Source of the DNA: Avena insularis
Lineage: Eukaryota > Streptophyta > Magnoliopsida > Poales > Poaceae
Assembly (NCBI GenBank): GCA_023614405.1
Contig: CM042693.1
Span: forward strand, 158,364,731-158,428,730
Direction of reading: 5' to 3'
DNA length: 64,000 nucleotides
The notes beneath the pieces were generated by a model that saw only the letters and a list, made by a program, of their open reading frames with translations, was not told the origin of the DNA and made no database searches. The translations under genes and the position numbers were made by a program. This document shows, one piece after another, positions 22,516-33,173 of this stretch (positions within the stretch are counted from its first letter, which is position 1; the number at the start of each line of letters is the position of its first letter).

Positions 22516-24064
22516 TGACACGTCGGAAACGTATCTAAATTTTTTGATGTTCCATGCTTGTTAGTATCTACTTTGCTTTTCTTTGTCTACACTTTGAGGT
22601 GCTTTTTACATGTTTTCTAGTACTAACCTATTAACAAGTTGCCACAGTGCCAGTTGCCTGTTTTCTGCTGTTTTTGGCTTCAGAAAAGTTAGTAAAGAAA
22701 TATTCTCGGAATTGGAAGGGACAAACATAAAAGTCAATAACTTTCCGTGGGGAACAAGAAGTACAGAGGGGAGACAAAGAGGCGCGCTAGGGCAGCAAGA
22801 CCCCCCTAGGCGTGGCCAGGGGTGGGCCCGCGCCTGGGAGGGTTGTGGCCCCTCTGGCCGCCTCCTCGGCCTCCCCCTTCGCCTATAAGAAGCCCCTGAT
22901 GCAGAAACCCTAAGCACCCGATCAAATCTCCACCAAATCGTCTGTAGCCGCCGCCACCATCGTCCCTAGATCGGGGGATCTGAAGTTCTTCCCGGCACCC
23001 TACCGGAGGGGAGATCATCCCGGAGGCCTTCTCTCCGGTATGATGCGTGAGTAGTTCCACCTTGGACTATGGCTCCATGTAGTATCTAGATGGTTGTATC
23101 TCCTCCTTTGTGCTTTCATGTATAGATCTTGTGAGCTCCGTTCATGATCAAGATCTAATCTATTTGTAATCATGCATGTTGTGTTTGCGGGTATCCAATG
23201 GATATTGAGATTATTATGTTGGTTTGATTAATGGTTTTGTATTTATGATTCTACCATGTCTGTGTTTTTGTGATCTTGCATGCTCTATGTTGTTAATAGC
23301 TATCTTGGCCAAGTAGTTGCTAGTGACTCCAAGAGCGAGGGGGTATTTATGCTCGATAGTGGGTTCATGCCTCTAGTTTCCAAGGGAAGTGATAGAAATC
23401 TCTTCGGTTGTAGATGTGCTGTTGCCACGAGGGATAAAACAACGGTCTCTTGTTCATGGAACATCTGGACTGTTTACCTTACACACTTTGCTTAAAGCAG
23501 TTGTCTGTTGCTTGCAACTTAATACTGGAGGGGGTTCGGATGATAACCTGAAGGTGGACTTCTAGTCATAGATGCAGTTGGATGGCGGTGTATGTATCTT
23601 GTTGTATTGCCCAATCGAATCTCATAGGATCTTTCTGACTAGTAATTGCATTGTTATGCCTTGCTCAGTTCCTGTTAATTGCCCTGCTGTAATTTGTTTA
23701 CCCTTCATGCCATGTTGTTTATCTAAGGAGAGCACCTCTAGTGAACTATGGACCCTGGTCCAATCTTTACCATTGATACATCTTCCACTGTTACTTGTTT
23801 ACTTGCTGCAAACCATTACCTTCCACACCATACGTTGAATCCTTTGTTATAGCAAACCGGTGAGCTTGACAACCTCACTGATTCGTTGGGGCAAAGTCTT
23901 GAGTTTGTGTTGTGCAGGTCTCCGCGTTGCTAGCAACACCTGTGTGACGTTTCCTTCCTCCTTCTGGTTCGATAACCTCGGTCTCTACTGAGGGAATACT
24001 TGCTGTTGTGCTCATCACACCTTTCTCTTGGGGTTTCCAACGATGTCTTCTCTGTCAGGCAACA
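22516..24064 (+). mobile_element. Element II 5' LTR (1,549 bp)
   Basis: It starts TGACACGTCGGAAACG, one base off the partner TGATACG, and ends TCAGGCAACA. A putative TATA is at 22884-22890 (CGCCTATAAGAAGCC), about 370 bp into the LTR. Downstream lie AGATCATCCCGGAGGCC and GATCAAGATCTAATC, shared with the partner LTR. The two LTRs differ by many scattered substitutions, so insertion is not recent. Confidence 0.85.
22884..22890 (+). promoter_or_regulatory. Putative TATA box, 5' LTR of element II
   Basis: TATAAGA in the context CGCCTATAAGAAGCC. The partner LTR has TATAATAAG at 42050-42058 in the same place. Confidence 0.5.
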
Positions 24065-24071
24065 AGCTTTC

Positions 24072-24088
24072 TGGCGCTGTTGCCGGGG
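24072..24088 (+). other. Element II primer-binding site, tRNA-Asp type
   Basis: TGGCGCTGTTGCCGGGG differs by one base from the exact complement of the plant tRNA-Asp 3' end. It lies seven bases after the LTR end. Confidence 0.85.
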
Positions 24089-24273
24089 AGGATAAGGACG
24101 TATTCACAAGGGGAGTCCTCCACTTCCTTTCTCTTTACTTTGTTTTAGTTTGCTTTGTTTCTTTTGCTTGGTTTTGTTTGCCTCTTTTCAAAAAACCCAA
24201 AAAATTAGTCTAGTTTGGTTTGCTCTTTTTATTCAAAAACACCAAAAAATTAGTTCCTTCTCTAGTTGCCACC

Positions 24274-25126
24274 ATGTCTGGTTTTGGACCAATCTTTATT
24301 TCACCTATGGAAGATATCTCCACTTTTAAGCAAAAAAGTGAAGAGAGTTTTAAAGAAGCTTAGTCTAGAATTTCCGCTTTACAAAGGGAAACTGAGCCTA
24401 AGATGAGTGTTAGCTTGGTTATTGATAGTTTCTACCACGGTATTGCTCTTCGTTATAGATATGCTTTGGATGCTGTGGCTGAGAAAATATTTTGCTATGT
24501 ACTGAGGATGAAGCTTTTGATGCCATAAAAAAGTCGATTGCAATTTATAATACACCTGGCAAGTCTGATTCCTCTTTCACAAATATTTTTGCTAGGTTGA
24601 ACACTCTTGAGACTAGTATTGCTGCTATGAATAGTTGCTATCACACGCTTAGGGCTTACCATGCTTATGTTCCCATAAATTCCGAGCCTTCAAATTGGTT
24701 TCCCACAATCAAAGTCTCTATAAACACTACACTTTTTGATGCTCGCTGTGACATCATGTCTGAATTTTGCCTCATGCCTAAAGATATTTATGATTCCTTG
24801 AGTCTTTGGGGGCTGACTGAAGGGGAGAGGAAATCTCTCTTACCAACAATGCCACTTTATTGCCCATTGGAATATATGAAGGTGTGTTTACAAAAATCTC
24901 AGGGAAAATGGCGTCTACTGATTATCTTGTTATTGAATGTGTAGGCAAAGGACATATCACACTTGGAAGATCCCTACTGAAACACCTTGGAGTGGTAATA
25001 GATGTGGGAAAATGCATTATACATTTTGCTCCTTCGGTAAGCAATCATATCTTCCCTAAGGAGAAGAAGAATGGTAAGAAAGGAAAGAACAAGAGAGTTA
25101 ATGCTTCTTCATTTGAAAATACTTGA
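24274..25126 (+). pseudogene. Element II gag/protease-like ORF, broken
   Basis: An ATG at 24274, in a reasonable CCACC-ATG context, opens MSGFGPIFISPMED... . An in-frame TAG (24361-24363) replaces what is probably a Trp codon, a frame change near 24480 leads into CTEDEAFDAIKKSIA, and another near 24855 leads into IGIYEGVFTKISGKM. The first half resembles the short gag-like ORF of Sabrina-type elements (ESFKEA*SRIS..., YRYALDAVA, ARLNTLETS). The second half has the shape of an Athila-type retropepsin (LMPKDIYDSLSL ... ITLGRSLLKHLGVVIDVGKCIIHF), but the catalytic D-T/S-G or D-L-G triplet is replaced by D-I-M. A Lys-rich tail (KEKKNGKKGKNKR) ends at 25126. There is no RT downstream. The ORF is not functional as read. 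Confidence 0.7.
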
Positions 25127-26350
25127 TTCTTCTTGCTTCCTGTGCCTAACTTAAAGGCGTTAAAGAAAAGTACTTGTTGGGAGATAACCCAAGAGTTTTC
25201 TTGAGTCTTGTAAGTTATTACTTCAGTAATGACCTCTCCTTATCCTTTTTGTTTGCTTTTTGTGCTAAGAATGACCTCTAATGAGAGGGAAGTAAGATTT
25301 GGGGAGTTGTTGTCCCGAAACAGATTTCTGTCCTCCACCATAAAAATTCGTGAGGAGTCTCTATAAATAGGATTGAGCTCAAAATTTATGAACAAATCCC
25401 CCAGTATGTTAGCTAACTTTTGTTAGTTCAACACTTTTTGATTTGATCAACAGAAGATGTTCAAAAAAATCGGTTTCTACCTGCTGGTCTGTTTTGACAG
25501 ATTTCTGCCATTATTTGCATTTGCTTCTTATTGATTCCTTTTTTAGTTCTCTTTTGGGGAATTGAGATTTTTGAAGGAGTTACTACAGTAGCTTGTGTTT
25601 TTAGTGAAAATCCTTGCTGTTCCAAAGCTTTTCTAGAGGTCTAATATCTTTTGAATAAACTAATGTTGCTAATGAAGATTGTGTGAAGTTTTGTATGAAG
25701 GAAAAATTTTAGGTGTAGAGAAAGAATGATGCAATGAGATAAAGAATGGAAAAAAGCTCAAGCTTGGGGATGCCACCATGGTGTCACCCCAATAAATATC
25801 CAATAGGTACAAGCGTCAAAGCTTGGGGATGCCTAAGGCATCCCCTTCTTCATCAATAAAAAGCTCAGGTCTGTCTAGACACTTCGTTTTTTATTGTTTC
25901 ATGCACAATTGTGTTGTTCTTGGAGCATCTTAGTTTTCGTTTGCTTTGCTTAGTTTGTTTAGTTTGATAAAGTAGTTTGGACCCTCGTTCTCGCTTTGTT
26001 GTTTTTTAAATAAGTTGCTTGGTGTTGGAAAGGAGTAGTAAGTTCTTGCTTGAAGTGCAAGAGGAGCTCGCATTAACTATGACTTAGACTTTAGAATGAC
26101 ATGCTAGGTGTTGTTTTGACCTTATGCTTAGTGATTATTGCTGTAGCATGCCTTGTTCCAAACAATTGAAATTGCTTAGTGTGCCTTGAAGAAATTATGC
26201 GTTGTTTTAGCATGCAAAAGCATAGTATTGTGGTATTATCCTTTAATGCTTTGTTTGGGTTGAATTGGCACATGCTCACACCATGTTATGACTATGACAA
26301 GTCACCATTAGCTTCTATGATCATTTAGTACTTGACTTGTAGTACCACTC
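25127..26350 (+). other. Element II internal non-coding region, part 1
   Basis: Non-coding, and homologous in opposite orientation to 62870-63640 of element IV: both have ACTTGTTGGGAGATAACCCA, CTCTAATGAGAGGGAAGTAA and AAGCTTGGGGATGCC. The last motif is purine-rich and occurs twice (25759-25774 and 25819-25833). Frames are short. Element III interrupts at 26351, after CACTC. Confidence 0.7.
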
Positions 26351-26960
26351 TGTCAACACCCGGATTTTTCAATCCTAGATGCCTGTTATGCCAAACATCG
26401 CAATCCCAGGATTACCATTTTTGCGAGACATAACAGAATTGGATACCATAGTACTTCATCCATTACAAACGATACATAAGTTCTTACACAGATAGGGATC
26501 TCATGATCCAGTTCTTAATACAACATCAAGCAGCGGAATACGTAATAATAACGGTAGCGTAGGCGAAGCTCCATCTTTGGGGTCACAGGCAATCTTGTGA
26601 TGGGAGATGATCCTAGTTGTCGTAACCTTCACAGGGTCCATCCTCCGGTACTCCTCTTCATAGTCGGCCATGGGAATAGCAGGGACAAAGCCATGAGTAC
26701 TCTTTAAGTACTGCAAACTAATACTAACGGTAAGGGTTTTTGGATAATAGGACACTAGGCTCTAGGGTTGTTTTGCAAAAAGCCAGGTTTATCTTTAATA
26801 AGTTCCGAAGCTAGTCACAGTTTTATAACTCCTAAGTGGGATCTTGTAATCCAGGTCACAACTCTGTTGTGGTCAAGTCAAAGTCGCAATTCATTTCACA
26901 AGTCATTTTAAAAAGTCGTGGGAACAGTATGGCCACTCCAACTGTCCATAATCATGACGG

Positions 26961-27010
26961 CTATTCGAATAGTTTGACACTCTGCAGAGATTGTACACTT
27001 TCACCACAAC
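26961..27010 (-). promoter_or_regulatory. Conserved palindromic LTR block, element III 3' LTR copy
   Basis: The perfect 12-bp palindrome CTATTCGAATAG (26961-26972) is followed after seven bases by CTCTGCAGAG (26980-26989), a perfect 10-bp palindrome, then a spacer, then CACTTTCACCACA. The same arrangement is at 36804-36851. Confidence 0.65.
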
Positions 27011-29115
27011 ATTCGATACATCCGTCAGAACAAATCCTGAATTCACCATACTCGATATCGGATAATCAATCCTAACCTTTCGATTACACGCCCTAGTATA
27101 AGCACCTCTCCTGTGAGTTTGGCCTCCCAACCATGACCACTGCCATCTTGGGTACTGCATAGGTGGACAATCTTCACAAGGTAGCCTCAGCTCAGACCTT
27201 GGCCGGGAGGGAACTAATACTAAGGTATATAAGTTTCCAGTCAAGCCCTACCCAATATTCGGGTATTGTGGTTATGCATAAAATTGGAATGGTATCGCAT
27301 CCAGACAACCATCAGTTTTATAAAGGGCTAAGGCTCATGCCTCAACATTTTCATCACCAAAATCATCAAGGGTTTGGAAACACATGTCCAAAACATTTCA
27401 ATAGAATGATCCATCATTCCAAGGTTTTCATAACCATTTTTCCAGCAAGTATTCCCATCTAAAGTTGATCAAGTTTTATGCTTAGCACTAGCATCTACAG
27501 GTGGGGGTAGTAATAATGAGGGGTGGTAACTAGTGGAGTTTCACTAAGTCTAACCTTATATCTTAGGCTGATATCAAGGTTTCTAGCTTAGGCCAAATTT
27601 TATGCTCTTTAAGCAACCTTCAAAGACTGTTGTCTAGTATCTACCAAACTCTTAGGTAGACTCTAAGTAAGCTTTGATAAATAAATAAAGTAAGAAGATT
27701 GCCATAAAACTAGGATTGGTTTAGCAAGTAGGTATGATCACATATGCTTAAGGCATATAGTATTCATATCACAAGTATGGGTTTGTGGCATCAGTAGGGT
27801 ATCTTGCAAGTGTTAGCTTGCATTGGTATAGTATCAGCTTGCATCAGTGTCAATATAAGCTTGCATAGTTACTAGCTTGCCTTGTGCAGAGCAGTGGTTG
27901 AAGTTCTCCTCGGCTTCCTCTTCGTAGTATCCTCCTTCCTCCTTGTAGTATCCTTGGTCGGTACTAGCGTCTATGAATAAATACGAGGTACACAATCACC
28001 AAACAATACTTAACTACTTGCAATCATCACACACAAGGGTCCTATAGATGATCTAGCATCATCTCTAACATTACAAGGTTAAAGCTTGGTTTAAAACTTC
28101 TTATTTTTAGAAAAGTAATTTCTACTCATTGAAAAACTAATTAAGATTTAATATTCTCCAAACTAAACATGGGATCATTTTGACACATGTCATCACCACA
28201 TATTGTAGTCCATGGGAATGTGATTTAAAGTAGTGTCACAATTTAATAAGGTTTTACCCTTTTATTTCAATTAATTAAAGTGGCTAGAAATGCTTATGAA
28301 GTTTTATTACTTGAACATTATTTCTGCAAGTAAACCTATATATTTTTATATATTCTGAAAGGTATGGTTAAATGTGATTTTTGAGAGTTGGAATCAACTC
28401 AAAAGCTTTTATGGTTTAAATTTGAAAAATGTTTGAATGCAGAACAGCTTCTGCCTTGTTATTTTTGCTATGGGTGATCTACAGATCCAAATGACTTGAA
28501 TCCAACGGGCTTGGATTAAGCATTCACATACCTTTCCAACAAAATTGGTTTCATCCAATTTGGTGCACTGAATCGATCTGGGTTGATTTTTGAAGTTGGG
28601 TACAGAAGTATGTTTGAATTTAAAAAGAACAGGTTTAATTTGAATTGCTGGGCTGCGCGGGAAATTCTAACGGGCCGGCCTGCTAAGCGCAGTGCTCCCG
28701 CAGAATGCGTAAGTGGGTGTCCCCACTCGTCAGTGACACGGGGCTGGGCGAAGCGGTATGGGGCAACGTGGATCGTTCGATCTAGTTCTAATCCAACGGC
28801 TGAGGGTCATCGTCGACGCGAGACAACTCCGGCGAGAACGAAACCTAGCGCGGCCAGTGGGGGGTGCTGGGGGCTCACTGGGTACTAGCGAGGGTCGGCG
28901 AGGCGGGCGAACGGCAAAGTCGACGACGGTGAACCTCCTGGTACCAGTGGCTTCTCCTGGGGCGGCTCCAATCGCTGGCTCCCTTCTTCTCCGGCAGCGG
29001 TAGGCTTCAGTGAAATTCCGGCGAGGTGGTGCTCGGCTTGCTCTGAGGATGGTGTGGCACGGTCAGTGGGGAGAGGGGAGTGAGATGGTGTGAAGAAATC
29101 GTGCGGGGGTGGCCT

Positions 29116-29124
29116 CTATTTATA
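29116..29124 (-). promoter_or_regulatory. Putative TATA box, element III 3' LTR
   Basis: The minus-strand TATAAATAG is in a GC-rich context and followed by CCACCCCCGCACG. It is identical in the partner LTR (38954-38962). The same nonamer occurs in solo LTR B (55137-55145). If used, transcription would start about 1.25 kb into the LTR and leave a leader of nearly 2.8 kb before the PBS. Confidence 0.6.
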
Positions 29125-30360
29125 GTCGAGCGAGGGACCGTCGGGCGCAAAGGTGAGCTCGTCGAAGCGGCGTTCTGGCGGCTAATGGCATGGGCAAGGG
29201 TAGGGGCGGTCTTTGTGTCTCTGGCGATGCTCAACGACATGATCGCGAGGCATGGGACGGTGCGGTTTGGTCTGAACGCAGGCGGCCTCTGCGGCAGCGG
29301 CGTCTTGACGGCGGGCGGTGGCTGTATGGCGGCAAACAGGGGTGTCTGGCGGTCTCTGGGTCGGTGGTGATAGTGTATGCACGCGGTGAGGCGGCTGTGA
29401 TGCGTGGGTGATGGTCGAGGTGGCGCTGGGCGCACGGCATGGTCTGGGCGTGTCTCGTGCGCGTGGTCCAGGGCTTGGCAACGCTCGCGGCTGGGACAGG
29501 CAGTGGCGGTGGACCGTGGGCTGCCTCCCAAACAAGGTTGGCACGGCTTGTTCTTCCTCTAGCCTGTTGTCCACAATGTGGTGCCATGGGGTTGCTCGGC
29601 TGTTCACCATTAATGGCAATGGCAAGCTCACATGGGTGCTAGTGTTGGGCTAATCTTTCTAGATGATCTACTGGGTTGTGTGTGAGCTAACTAGAGAACA
29701 AGTTAGGCTCAAAACACTGCACACTATAGTGTTTGATGTTTTGTTTGATTTGTGTCTGCAACCTGCTTGATAAAATGGCCGCATGAAATGAAGTTTTGAA
29801 TTTTGAAATGATTTTTGGTGGGTTTGCTAGATTGGTTCTGGTGAGTCTGCAGAAGTTTGGGTTTTGAAAGTTGAGGTTGTTTGGGTGGGTTTTGGAAAAG
29901 TGGGATCTTCCCATATGAAGAAGATTCAATTTTGAATTGTCATTTAAACTATGCATTTGAAAGTTTCTGGATGATCACAAAGTGGGCCTTGATACTTTGT
30001 TATGAGTACATTCAAGGGGTGCAAAGATCCAGAAAAGTTTCTGTTAGGTTTTGAAAGTTTGAGACAGCCAAAGTAGGCATGGGAGTTAAATTGGTCAAAA
30101 TGACCATTCACTTAATATATTTGTTTTGATTTACTTGTCTTTAGGAAAAGTGTGGGAAATGTTTTAGATGATGTTATTTTCACCTAAGAAACATTTTACA
30201 AGCAATGGTTCACACAAACAAGGTGGTTTTTAAAGAAATTCAAAATTCATGCATACACATATACATGCATTCATGAATTCATTTAGAAAAGTTTTTGTTA
30301 ACCCTAAACTTGATGATTAGTGTTTTGATGATCTAAGTTTGATATTTTTGGGATGTTACA

Positions 30361-30376
30361 AACCTTCCCCCCTTAA
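30361..30376 (-). other. Element III polypurine tract
   Basis: Sense strand TTAAGGGGGGAAGGTT directly precedes the 3' LTR. The same layout, and almost the same sequence, occurs in element V at 51234-51249. Confidence 0.85.
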
Positions 30377-30414
30377 ACAAAATCTCGTCCCGAGATTTGA
30401 AAAGGACGAAAAGA

Positions 30415-31172
30415 TTACCTAGGATTTGAAGAGATCTGGAAACTCCGTTCTGATGTGATCTTCGCGTTCCCAGGTAGCCTCCTCTTCTGTGTGGTTGCTC
30501 CACTGAATCTTGAGAAACTTGATGCTTCGGGTTCTGGTAGTTCGAAGGCTTCTTCCAATATACGGATGGGTACTTCGGGATAGGTTAGGTCATCGTTGAT
30601 CTCTATGGTCTGGTGATCGATATTCTTGAACACTTCGGTCTTCTCGGGGACTTCGAGACATTTGCGAAGTAACGAGATATGGAACACATTGTGCACCGCT
30701 GACATCTCTTCAGGTAGTTCTAGTTGATACGATACTTCTCCTCGACGGTTCAAAATTTTGAAAGGTCCGATATATCTGGGGGCTAACTTTCCTTTGAGTT
30801 GGAAACGTTGCATTCCCTTCAATGGCGACACTTTCAGATAAACAAAATCTCCGATGTTGAAGGCGAGGTCTCGACGTCTCTTGTCGGCGTAACTCTTTTG
30901 TCGGGATTGGACTGTCTTGAGGTGTTCACGAATCTTGTGAACCTTCTCTTCTGCTTCTCGTAGGATGTCGGGTCCGAAAATCTGACTCTCTCCTACCTCC
31001 GACCAGTTCAAAGGGGTGCGACACTTTGTTCCATACATAAATTCAAATGGGGCCATTTGCAAATTGGCTTGGTAACTATTGTTGTATGAAAATTCTACAA
31101 ACGGCAGACAGTCTTCCCACTTGGATCCATATTCTAACACACATGCTCTAAGCATATATTCGAGTATTTGGT
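30415..31172 (-). pseudogene. Element III integrase C-terminus and chromodomain-like tail, frameshifted
   Basis: A 246-codon frame (31155-30415) continues the integrase from MLRACVLEYG through FVEFSYNNSYQ, KSYADKRRRDL, GDFVYLKVSP, KLAPRYIGPFKI and VHNVFHISLLRKC, all usual for gypsy integrase C-terminal domains that bind DNA. After ...PIRILEEA the frame runs into non-homologous residues. The expected chromodomain-like signature (with TEEEATWE) is instead readable in another frame near 30440-30530, so an indel around 30535 disrupts it. The chromodomain would target insertion to marked chromatin. The join to the upstream frame is also shifted by about one base near 31175. Confidence 0.85.
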
Positions 31173-32816
31173 TTACTGCTCCGTTTGTCCATCGATTACG
31201 AGGTGATCTGTGGTACTGAAATCTAGGCGGGTTCCTAAACCTTCTTGGACTTTCTTCCAGAATCTCGAGGTAAACTGAGTTCCTCGATCCGAGACTATGT
31301 TCTTGGGGACTCCGTGCAAACTAACGATCCTAGCGATGTATAACTCCGCTAGCTTCAAACTCTGATAGGTAGTTTTGACGGGCAAGAAATGGGCGACTTT
31401 GGACAATCTGTCCACTATGACCCAAATAGAGTCATTTCCCCTACTAGAAGTAGGCAGTCCAGTGATAAAGTCCATTCCTACAGAATCCCATTTCCATTCC
31501 GGAATTTGCAAAGGTTGCAACAATCCAGCGGGTCTTTGATGTCCTGCCTTGACTCGCTGACATATATCACACTTGGCGATATAGCTTCCGATTTCTCTCT
31601 TCATCTTATGCCACCAAAATTGCTCTTTCAAATCTTGATACATCTTAGTTCCTCCGGGATGGATAGAATAAAGAGTATCGTGAGCCTCCTTCAAGATAAC
31701 TTCTTTCAACTCCGAGTCTGCTGGTACACAAAGGCGTCCTTTGTACCACAAAACTCCTTCTTCGTCCTCGGTGAATCCGGGTACCTTGCCTGTATCGATA
31801 CGATGCTTGATTCCATCGATACTGGCATTTCCCTTCTGCGCCTCTTTAATCTGACTGATCAAAGTGGGCTGAAGTTCGATGCTAGCCAAAAATCCTTCAC
31901 TTACTAATTCCACTCGAAAATCTTCCATCTCTTTGTGCAAACTTGGTTGCTCCTTTAAAATCATGGAGTTCAAGCGGCACGGCAATCTGCTAAGGGCATC
32001 GGCTACCACATTGGCTTTGCCAGGATGATAGTGAATGTCCAGGTCGTAATCCTTGATTAGCTCAATCCATCTTCTCTGCCTCATATTCAGCTCCTTCTGA
32101 GTGAATATATACTTTAGGCTCTTTTGATCCGAATAAATCTCACAACGGTTTCCTATCAGGTAATGTCTCCATGTCTTTAGGGCTAGAACTACGGCTGTGA
32201 GTTCGAGGTCATGGGTTGGGTAATTCTGTTCATGTTGCTTCAATTGTCGCGATAGATAAGATATAACTTTGCCTTCTTGCATTAGCACACATCCGAGACC
32301 AATCTTGGATGCGTCACAATACACATCGAAGGGCTTCGTGATATCCGGCATGATCAAGATTGGGGCTGAAATCAATCTCCTCTTGAGTTCTTGAAAACTT
32401 GCTTCACATTTGTTGGTCCATTCAAACTTCTTGTCCTTCTTCAGCAATTGGGTCATGGGTCGGGCTATACTTGAGAATCCTTCTACGAATTTGCGGTAAT
32501 ATCCCGCCAATCCGAGAAAAGCACGAACTTGGGTTTGAGTGGTTGGGGCTTGCCAATCTTCTACATCTTTCACTTTGGCAGGGTCAACGGCAATTCCTCC
32601 GGCTGATACAATGTGACCGAGGAATCCTACTTCCTGTAACCAGAATTCACATTTGCTAAATTTTGCATACAACTGATGCTCTCTAAGGGTTCCAAGAATG
32701 GTCCTTAGGTGTAGCTCATGTTCTTCTTCTGATTTGGAATAAATCAGAATGTCATTGATGAAAACAACGACAAACTTATCCAGGAAATCCATAAAAATCT
32801 TATTCATGAGATTCAT
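31173..32816 (-). pseudogene. Element III reverse transcriptase (3' half), RNase H and integrase core
   Basis: A 547-codon open frame. The RT palm motif reads VFINDIL at residues 19-25, where the family has F-I/V-D-D: Asn replaces the first catalytic Asp (codon AAT, 32756-32754). RNase H follows with D168 (YCDAS), E205, D230 and D273 (VADALSR). The integrase zinc finger has H379, H386, C416 and C419. The integrase core has D449 (GMDFITGLP), D510 ([10 protein letters not shown]) and E546, with 35 residues between D510 and E546, so DD35E is complete. The frame ends at 31173 just after that Glu, where one base appears lost. RNase H and integrase look chemically intact, while RT is disabled. Confidence 0.92.
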
Positions 32817-33173
32817 GAAATAAGCGGGGGCATTGTTAATCCAAAAGACATGACTGTATACTCATACAATCCATATCTGGTGGTGAAGGCAGTCTTTGGG
32901 ATATCCTCTGCACGAATTTTGAGTTGATGATAGCCGGTTCTAAGATCAATCTTAGAAAACACCTGGGCACCGGTCAACTGATCAAACAAATCTTCTATCT
33001 TAGGCAAGGGGTACTTGTTCTTTATGGTGACATCATTCAACTTTCGATAATCCGTACACAAACGGTTACCTCCATCTTTCTTGTCCACAAACAAGACAGG
33101 TGATCTCCATGGGGGCCTTTCGGTTGAATCAATCCGATTTCTAGCATGGAATCCATTTGCTTCTTGAGTTCTT
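32817..33173 (-). pseudogene. Element III reverse transcriptase, N-terminal half
   Basis: The frame 33094-32813 holds the RT fingers/palm: [46 protein letters not shown] (with the first catalytic Asp) and [19 protein letters not shown]. It loses register after GLT, in a run of ACAATGCC where one A seems missing, and this separates it from the YxDD-bearing half. Just upstream (33173-33095) the usual [11 protein letters not shown]...PWRSP linker is readable in the same frame. Confidence 0.9.

Larger units (their letters stand above)
26351..30360 (-). mobile_element. Element III 3' LTR (4,010 bp)
   Basis: Sense start TGTAACATCCCAAAAA (30360), sense end CCGGGTGTTGACA (26351). AT-rich arms surround a GC-rich block (about 28660-29640) with a TATAAATAG box inside it. 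The conserved palindromic block lies 610-660 bp from the sense 3' end. Divergence from the partner LTR is uneven: AT-rich parts are almost identical, while GC-rich parts and about 26560-27290 carry many 1-5 bp indels. ORFs within the GC-rich block (for example 29007-29531) are compositional. Confidence 0.9.

Noticed and set aside
29007..29653. Several 70-170 codon frames in the GC-rich block of the element III 3' LTR
   Set aside because: The corresponding frames in the partner LTR (38958-39498) differ by frameshifting indels. The block is promoter/leader sequence, not a gene.
31389..31907. 172-codon plus-strand frame
   Set aside because: It is antisense to the well-supported integrase of element III and has no independent motif.
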